Below, one piece after another: positions 7,050 to 10,686 of a stretch of DNA of 10,686 bases. This stretch comes from Chloroflexota bacterium (GTDB lineage: Bacteria; Chloroflexota; Anaerolineae; Promineifilales; Promineifilaceae). The position numbers were made by a program, and so were the translations under genes. How positions within the stretch are numbered: position 1 is the first letter of the stretch; every line of letters starts with the position of its first letter. Below the pieces are notes generated by a model. It made no database searches. It worked only from the letters and a program-made list of their open reading frames with translations, and was not told the origin of the DNA. The stretch lies in contig QQUD01001035.1 in assembly GCA_008501785.1 (NCBI GenBank), forward strand, positions 1-10,686, read 5' to 3'.

Positions 7050-8873
7050 ATGGGTGATATTGAATCTAAACCTGATGTTGCACCTGTATTGGAACGGCCG
7101 TTTATCACCAACGATTTTTCAATTGTTGTGGCCACAGCCAATGGTACAGGTAGCCAAACATCGAACCTCGCACTTTTACGTGCCTTTTTTAAAATGGGAA
7201 TTCCTGTTAACGGGAAAAATATCTTTCCATCGAATATCCAGGGTTTACCAACCTGGTATCACATTCGCGTGAGCAAGGATGGATATGTGGCGCGACGGCA
7301 TACCTCAGAGATTTTGGTGGCGTTTAACCAGGTGACATTGGCAGAAGATATTGCTAATTTGCCGCCGGGTGGCGTTTGCTTGCACAATGCCGATTGGCGC
7401 AACGTGCCGCAGCGTGATGACATCACGTATTATGCCATTCCAGTGAATACGTTTGTGCGCGAGACTGGCATGAAAGGCAAGCTGCGTGATTATATTGCCA
7501 ATATGGTGTATGTGGGTGCTTTGGCACAACTGCTGGATATTCCGTTGCAAAAGTTGGATGAAGCGCTCGATCATCATTTTAAAGGGCGACGTAAGCTGGT
7601 TGAACCGAATCTGAATGTGATTACCGCCGCGTTTGCGTGGATGGCCGAAAATATCACCAAAACCGATCCGTATCGGGTAGAGCCGATGAATGAAACGGAA
7701 GGCCAAATCATGATTACCGGCAACGAAGCTGCCGGTTTAGGTTCCGTTTTTGGTGGCGTCACCTTTGCCGCCTGGTATCCGATTACGCCATCAACGAGCG
7801 TGATTGATTCGCTGAACACCTATTTGGGCAAATTGCGCAAAGACCCTGAAACTGGCAAGGCAACTTATGCAGTGGTGCAGGCTGAAGATGAATTGGCGGC
7901 GATTGGCATGATTTTGGGTGCTGGCTGGGCTGGCGCACGCGCCATGACGGCGACGTCTGGCCCTGGTGTCTCGTTGATGGCTGAGTTTGCCGGGTTAGGT
8001 TATTTTGCTGAAATACCGGCCGTGATTTGGAATATTCAGCGGGTGGGTCCCAGTACCGGGATGCCGACGCGTACCGGGCAGGGTGATTTGCTTTCGACGT
8101 ATTACCTGGGGCATGGGGACACGGAAAATGTGCTTTTGCTGCCGGCTACGGTTGAAGAGTGTTTTGAATTTGGCACGACTTCGTTGAATTTGGCAGATGA
8201 GCTGCAAACGCCGGTGTTTGTCTTGAGTGATTTGGACCTGGGGATGAATAATTGGATGTCACAGCCGTTTGAATACCCAACCGAGCCAATTAAGCGGGGC
8301 AAGGTGTTGGCAGCGGAGGACGTGACAAGGGAATACGGCCGTTATAAAGACCTCGATGGTGATGGCATTGGCTATCGTACCCTTCCTGGTACCGATAGTC
8401 CGTTTGCTGCCTGGTTTGCACGGGGTACTGGTCATGATGAGTATGCTGTGTACAGCGAAAAATCAGAAGTGTGGCTGGAAAACATGGCACGCATACAGCG
8501 CAAATTCGATACGGCGCGTGAAATAGTACCCCAACCCGTTGTTGATGAGGTGGAAGGCGCTGAATTTGGCATCATCGCTTTTGGCACAACCAAATACGCG
8601 ATTGATGAAGCACGTGATCGTCTGGCTGCCAATGGTGTGCTGACTAGCTCTATGCGACTGCGAGCACTGCCAATTAATGACGAAGTGAAGGCGTTTGTGG
8701 CGCGTTACGATAAAGTTTACGTGGTTGAACTGAACCGAGATGGCCAACTGCACAAAATCTTGCAAACCGAAATGCCGGAAATGGCGACTAAATTGACGTC
8801 GCTGGCATTATTGGATGGTATGCCGTTGACGGCGCATTGGGTTGTGGAAGCGATTGAAGGGAGTAGTGAGTAG
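7050..8873 (+). CDS. korA: 2-oxoacid:ferredoxin oxidoreductase, fused gamma-alpha subunit (KorA, second copy)
   Basis: This is a 607-residue paralogue of the first KorA, from a different subfamily. Residues about 21-200 are the gamma domain, in which the glycine loop is ATANGTGSQTSN (28-39) rather than GDSGDGMQLTG. Residues about 222-400 are the alpha domain: YPITP (243-247), AEDELAAIG around Glu281, ATSGPG (301-306) and QRVGPSTGMPT (330-340). A transketolase C-like domain closes the protein. It should partner with the beta subunit encoded 53 bases downstream. The ATG at 7050 is preferred over 7044 (609 residues) because of ribosome site spacing. A palindrome at 7093-7102 encodes E-R-P-F near the N-terminus. 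The stop codon lies inside a tandem 7-base repeat, which also encodes the last S-S-E. The substrate may differ from that of the first enzyme (another 2-oxoacid, or a different flow direction); the sequence does not tell which. Confidence 0.9.
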   Translation: MGDIESKPDVAPVLERPFITNDFSIVVATANGTGSQTSNLALLRAFFKMGIPVNGKNIFPSNIQGLPTWYHIRVSKDGYVARRHTSEILVAFNQVTLAEDIANLPPGGVCLHNADWRNVPQRDDITYYAIPVNTFVRETGMKGKLRDYIANMVYVGALAQLLDIPLQKLDEALDHHFKGRRKLVEPNLNVITAAFAWMAENITKTDPYRVEPMNETEGQIMITGNEAAGLGSVFGGVTFAAWYPITPSTSVIDSLNTYLGKLRKDPETGKATYAVVQAEDELAAIGMILGAGWAGARAMTATSGPGVSLMAEFAGLGYFAEIPAVIWNIQRVGPSTGMPTRTGQGDLLSTYYLGHGDTENVLLLPATVEECFEFGTTSLNLADELQTPVFVLSDLDLGMNNWMSQPFEYPTEPIKRGKVLAAEDVTREYGRYKDLDGDGIGYRTLPGTDSPFAAWFARGTGHDEYAVYSEKSEVWLENMARIQRKFDTAREIVPQPVVDEVEGAEFGIIAFGTTKYAIDEARDRLAANGVLTSSMRLRALPINDEVKAFVARYDKVYVVELNRDGQLHKILQTEMPEMATKLTSLALLDGMPLTAHWVVEAIEGSSE

Positions 8874-8891
8874 TGAGTGGTGAATAGTGAA
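8864..8891 (+). repeat. Tandem heptamer repeat across the second korA stop codon
   Basis: Four head-to-tail seven-base units (consensus TRGTGAR) run from 8864 to 8891; the first two are identical (TAGTGAG). The korA stop (8871-8873) is the TAG of unit two, and the rest fills the gap before korB. It resembles the heptamer tandem repeats known from filamentous cyanobacteria. Slippage would change the C-terminus and the korA-korB spacing but could not remove all stops, since every unit contains TAG or TGA. Confidence 0.7.
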
Positions 8892-8926
8892 TAGTTTACT
8901 TCTTACTTCCAAAACGGAGAATCAAA

Positions 8927-9967
8927 ATGGGTAAATCAAAACGTGGACCAGCGATTAACCTGGTTGGATTGACTAAGACAGATTATAAGGGACGGCCTTC
9001 GACTTTGTGTAAGGGGTGTGGCCATAATTCGATTGCAAATCAGATTGTACAGGTAGCGTATGAGTTGAACCTGCGTCCGCATGAGGTTATCAAATTGAGC
9101 GGGATTGGCTGTTCGAGTAAATCGCCTGCTTATTTTTTGGGACAGTCGCACGGGTTTAACTCGCTGCATGGACGGATGCCTTCAATTGGTACAGGTGCGC
9201 TGCTGGCGAATCACCATTTGCGGGGCATTGGCGTGAGCGGAGATGGCGATTCGGCGAGCATCGGCATGGGGCAGTTTAAACATGTGATGCGACGCAATGT
9301 GCGGATGGTGTACATTGTGGAAAATAATGGCGTGTATGGCCTGACCAAAGGGCAGTTTTCAGCGACGGCCGATGAAGGGCAGACGTTGAAGTATGCAGGC
9401 ACGAATGAATTGCCGCCGATTGATATTTGCATGGAAGCGCTGGTAGCGGGTGCCGGATTTGTGGCGCGTTCTTTTTCTGGGGATGCGAAGCAGGTGCGGG
9501 AGTTGTTGAAGGCGGCGATGAGTTTTAATGGAACCGCCGTTCTCGACATCATCAGCCCGTGTGTGGCGTTTAATAATCAAGATACCTCGACCAAAAGTTA
9601 TGGATATGGCCGTGAAAAACAAGCGCCGCTGCATGATTTTGGTTGGGTGGCACCTGCCGAAGAGATTGTCATTGAAGGACACGAACCGGGGACGGTGCAA
9701 GTGGTGGACATGCCGGACGGCTCGCATATTCAACTACGCAAGCTGGAACTTGATTACGATCCGACGGACAAAGTACGAGCGTTGACCCGACTGTATCATG
9801 CCGAGGATAAGCAAGAGTTTATCACGGGGCTTATTTACTTCAACCAGGAGCGTGAAGCACTGGATGAGGAACGCAATCTGGTGGATACGCCGCTGGCGCA
9901 TTTGGCGGATGAGAGGATACGGCCGTCACGGGAAGCGCTGGAAGAGTTGATGGTTGGGCTTCAGTAG
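8927..9967 (+). CDS. korB: 2-oxoacid:ferredoxin oxidoreductase beta subunit (KorB, second copy)
   Basis: A 346-residue TPP and 4Fe-4S subunit, partner of the KorA just upstream. Cys28 and Cys31 (LCKGCGH), Cys62 (GIGCSSKS) and Cys212 (SPCVAFN) keep the cluster spacing seen in the first KorB (31 residues between the second and third Cys, about 150 to the fourth). GDGDSASIG (from 105) with Asn133-Asn134 forms the Mg-TPP motif, and YGLTKGQ keeps the clade lysine (Lys141). It differs from the first KorB in CKGCGH versus CPGCGD, in IGCSSKSPAYF versus IGCSSRFPYYM, and in a longer charged C-terminus (about 295-346). CGGAGA (8915-8920) lies six bases before the ATG. The stop is the TAG of a TAGTCGA repeat, and the operon ends in the terminator at 9994-10024. 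Confidence 0.92.
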   Translation: MGKSKRGPAINLVGLTKTDYKGRPSTLCKGCGHNSIANQIVQVAYELNLRPHEVIKLSGIGCSSKSPAYFLGQSHGFNSLHGRMPSIGTGALLANHHLRGIGVSGDGDSASIGMGQFKHVMRRNVRMVYIVENNGVYGLTKGQFSATADEGQTLKYAGTNELPPIDICMEALVAGAGFVARSFSGDAKQVRELLKAAMSFNGTAVLDIISPCVAFNNQDTSTKSYGYGREKQAPLHDFGWVAPAEEIVIEGHEPGTVQVVDMPDGSHIQLRKLELDYDPTDKVRALTRLYHAEDKQEFITGLIYFNQEREALDEERNLVDTPLAHLADERIRPSREALEELMVGLQ

Positions 9968-9994
9968 TCGAGTCGTCTTTAGTCGAATAGTCGA
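9965..9994 (+). repeat. TAGTCGA short repeats at the second korB stop codon
   Basis: TAGTCGA occurs at 9965-9971, 9980-9986 and 9988-9994. The first contains the korB stop codon. The arrangement echoes the TAGTGAR array at the korA stop just upstream, though the spacing here is irregular. Confidence 0.5.
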
Positions 9995-10024
9995 AACGGC
10001 CGTTGGAGGGAAACGGCCGTTTTT
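9994..10024 (+). terminator. Intrinsic terminator made of two copies of the AACGGCCGTT palindrome
   Basis: Two palindromes (9995-10004 and 10012-10021), each self-complementary, can pair with each other as an 11-base-pair stem (9994-10004 with 10012-10022) around a seven-base purine loop (10005-10011). Ts follow (10020-10024). Position and shape fit the terminator of the second korAB operon. The T tract is short (five), so strength is uncertain. Confidence 0.65.
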
Positions 10025-10029
10025 CTATT

Positions 10030-10184
10030 CCTGAGTTCGAAGATAAGAAATGGGACGTAGATTTACCTGATAAACGCAGATTGTTCGTGAATTTTAAAGT
10101 GAAAGCTTTCAACAAATCTTGAATATCTGCGTTATCTACAAAGCCACCGCAGGTGGCAATCTGCGTTCTAATTTCGAACTGAGG
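10030..10184. repeat. MITE-like or REP-like element with terminal and internal inverted repeats
   Basis: The ends CCTGAGTTCGAA (10030-10041) and TTCGAACTGAGG (10173-10184) are inverted copies with one mismatch in 12. Inside, AACGCAGATTG (10073-10083) has a perfect 11-base inverted partner at 10157-10167 and a 9-base one at 10125-10133. A small hairpin GCCACC-GCA-GGTGGC sits at 10143-10157. The nested symmetry and lack of coding sequence suggest a non-autonomous mobile or structured intergenic repeat. No clear target duplication is visible. Confidence 0.45.
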
Positions 10185-10252
10185 TTATATTAAATCACAT
10201 CCCAAAATCAGTAAGAAAATGCGTCTTAACATTATTGGCAAATAACAAATTC

Positions 10253-10281
10253 TTGTCATGAATTGGGCTACGGATTACAAT
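10253..10281 (+). promoter_or_regulatory. Strong sigma-70-type promoter before the methyltransferase remnant
   Basis: TTGTCA (10253-10258) and TACAAT (10276-10281) are separated by 17 bases, each one base off consensus. Transcription would start near 10288, about 40 bases before the ATG at 10329. The signal seems intact although the gene is broken. Confidence 0.6.
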
Positions 10282-10328
10282 ACTAACCAGCCAAATGAAC
10301 ACAATATTGTCATTATGGAGCGCGCACT

Positions 10329-10556
10329 ATGCCAGAGTTGAGTCCGAAAAAGTTTGTGGCGAAATGGAGCAAAATACAGCAGAAGGAAACGGCCGTTTCC
10401 CAATCCCACTTCAACGATGTCTGTCGCCTGGTCGAGCATAAACCGCCGCTTGAATATGATCCAAGCGGGACCAATTTCTCATTCGAAACTCAAACCGTCA
10501 AGCCGGATGGTGCCAAAGGATTTGCTGACGTTTTCTTTCTTGGTCATTTCATCTAA
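10329..10556 (+). pseudogene. 5' remnant of a class I SAM-dependent DNA methyltransferase (restriction-modification type)
   Basis: The 75-residue reading frame MPELSPKKFVAKWSKIQQKE, then SHFNDVCRLVEHKPPLEYDP and GAKGFADVFFLGHF, matches from memory the N-terminus of large class I DNA methyltransferases of the type IIG/MmeI-like group. In these, a GFADVW..G.F.WEYKG segment leads into many hundreds of further residues. Here the frame meets TAA right after GHFI, where the conserved W-E-Y-K-G should follow, and no recognisable continuation appears in any frame up to the window end. The S-adenosylmethionine-binding and catalytic motifs are thus missing. Promoter and GGAG ribosome site (8-base spacing) look intact. 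A palindrome copy (10385-10400) encodes K-E-T-A-V-S near the start. An assembly error or an unrelated short protein is possible. Confidence 0.6.
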
Positions 10557-10656
10557 GAACTGGACTCTGGCGTTTTTGAGCCTGGGTCATAAATCTGAAC
10601 CTTAAAAACTCCATATCGTCTTGTCTGTTGCCGTTGCCAGAGGCAGGACTGTAGAA

Positions 10657-10679
10657 TGAATCAGCTTGCAACTGATTCA
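10657..10679. repeat. Inverted repeat TGAATCAG-N7-CTGATTCA
   Basis: A perfect eight-base-pair inverted repeat encloses CTTGCAA, itself carrying the palindrome TTGCAA. No T tract follows on the plus strand, so it is not a good terminator. It lies in the non-coding tail behind the methyltransferase remnant and may be one end of a repeat that continues beyond the window, or a protein binding site. Confidence 0.4.
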
Positions 10680-10686
10680 AGCGTAC

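Larger units (their letters stand above)
9968..10328. other. Intergenic region after the second korAB operon
   Basis: No protein or tRNA gene was found in these 361 bases. In order they hold the TAGTCGA repeats, the palindrome terminator, the 155-base inverted-repeat element (10030-10184), an AT-rich spacer, and the promoter and ribosome site (GGAG, 10317-10320) of the truncated methyltransferase gene. Confidence 0.6.
432..10397. repeat. Dispersed palindrome AACGGCCGTT (nine perfect copies)
   Basis: Perfect copies begin at 432, 644, 893, 2225, 2453, 7093, 9995, 10012 and 10388. Near-copies keeping CGGCCG lie at 1317, 5558, 8334, 9918, 9364 and around 8017. The copy at 10385-10400 extends to the 16-base palindrome GGAAACGGCCGTTTCC, and 2225 is close to it. 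With equal base frequencies about 0.01 copies of a given 10-mer are expected in this length. Copies occur within genes on either strand and between genes. No perfect copy lies from 2463 to 7092. The coordinates give the span from first to last copy; the intervening DNA is not itself repeat. Confidence 0.9.

Noticed and set aside
8864..8891. CRISPR array
   Set aside because: Units are seven bases and contiguous, with no spacers; no cas genes are present.
10354..10605. 83-residue plus-strand ORF as a separate gene
   Set aside because: It overlaps the methyltransferase remnant in another frame, has no ribosome site and no recognisable sequence.

Overview
The window looks like part of a chromosome from an uncultured or little-studied bacterium. 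Gene content, codon style and the repeat family suggest Chloroflexota (an Anaerolineae-like lineage), but no marker gene here proves it. Eight protein genes are supported, plus one broken gene at the right edge. There are no rRNA, tRNA or CRISPR features.

Layout. (1) 4-1035 (+) encodes a membrane-anchored molybdopterin-dependent oxidoreductase. It converges, 10 bases apart, on two minus-strand genes: a TPR protein (1046-1705) and a single-pass membrane protein of unknown function (1841-2536). (2) 2537-2967 is an AT-rich divergent intergenic region with an intrinsic terminator that has no obvious gene, a good promoter, and an inverted repeat on that promoter. (3) 2968-3636 is a GntR/FadR-type regulator, followed by a tiny ORF with a strong ribosome binding site and a 12-base palindrome. 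(4) 3760-5616 and 5628-6653 are korA and korB of a 2-oxoacid:ferredoxin oxidoreductase. (5) 6654-7049 is a long untranslated stretch with hairpins, a strong terminator and a new promoter. (6) 7050-8873 and 8927-9967 encode a second, clearly different KorA/KorB pair. Its operon ends in a terminator built from two copies of a repeated palindrome. (7) 9968-10686 holds that terminator, a 155-base element with imperfect terminal inverted repeats, a strong promoter, and the 5' remnant of a DNA methyltransferase gene.

How the genes work together. The core is two tandem, separately promoted enzymes that oxidatively decarboxylate a 2-oxoacid (2-oxoglutarate or a related acid) to acyl-CoA and reduce ferredoxin, or run in reverse to fix CO2. 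Each enzyme has a fused gamma-alpha subunit and a beta subunit carrying TPP and a 4Fe-4S cluster. The GntR-type protein is the natural candidate regulator of the first pair. No ferredoxin or delta-subunit gene is present.

The most striking non-gene signal is the 10-base palindrome AACGGCCGTT, with nine perfect copies and several near-copies. It lies both between genes and inside reading frames, and is absent in perfect form from the whole gntR-korAB1 segment.
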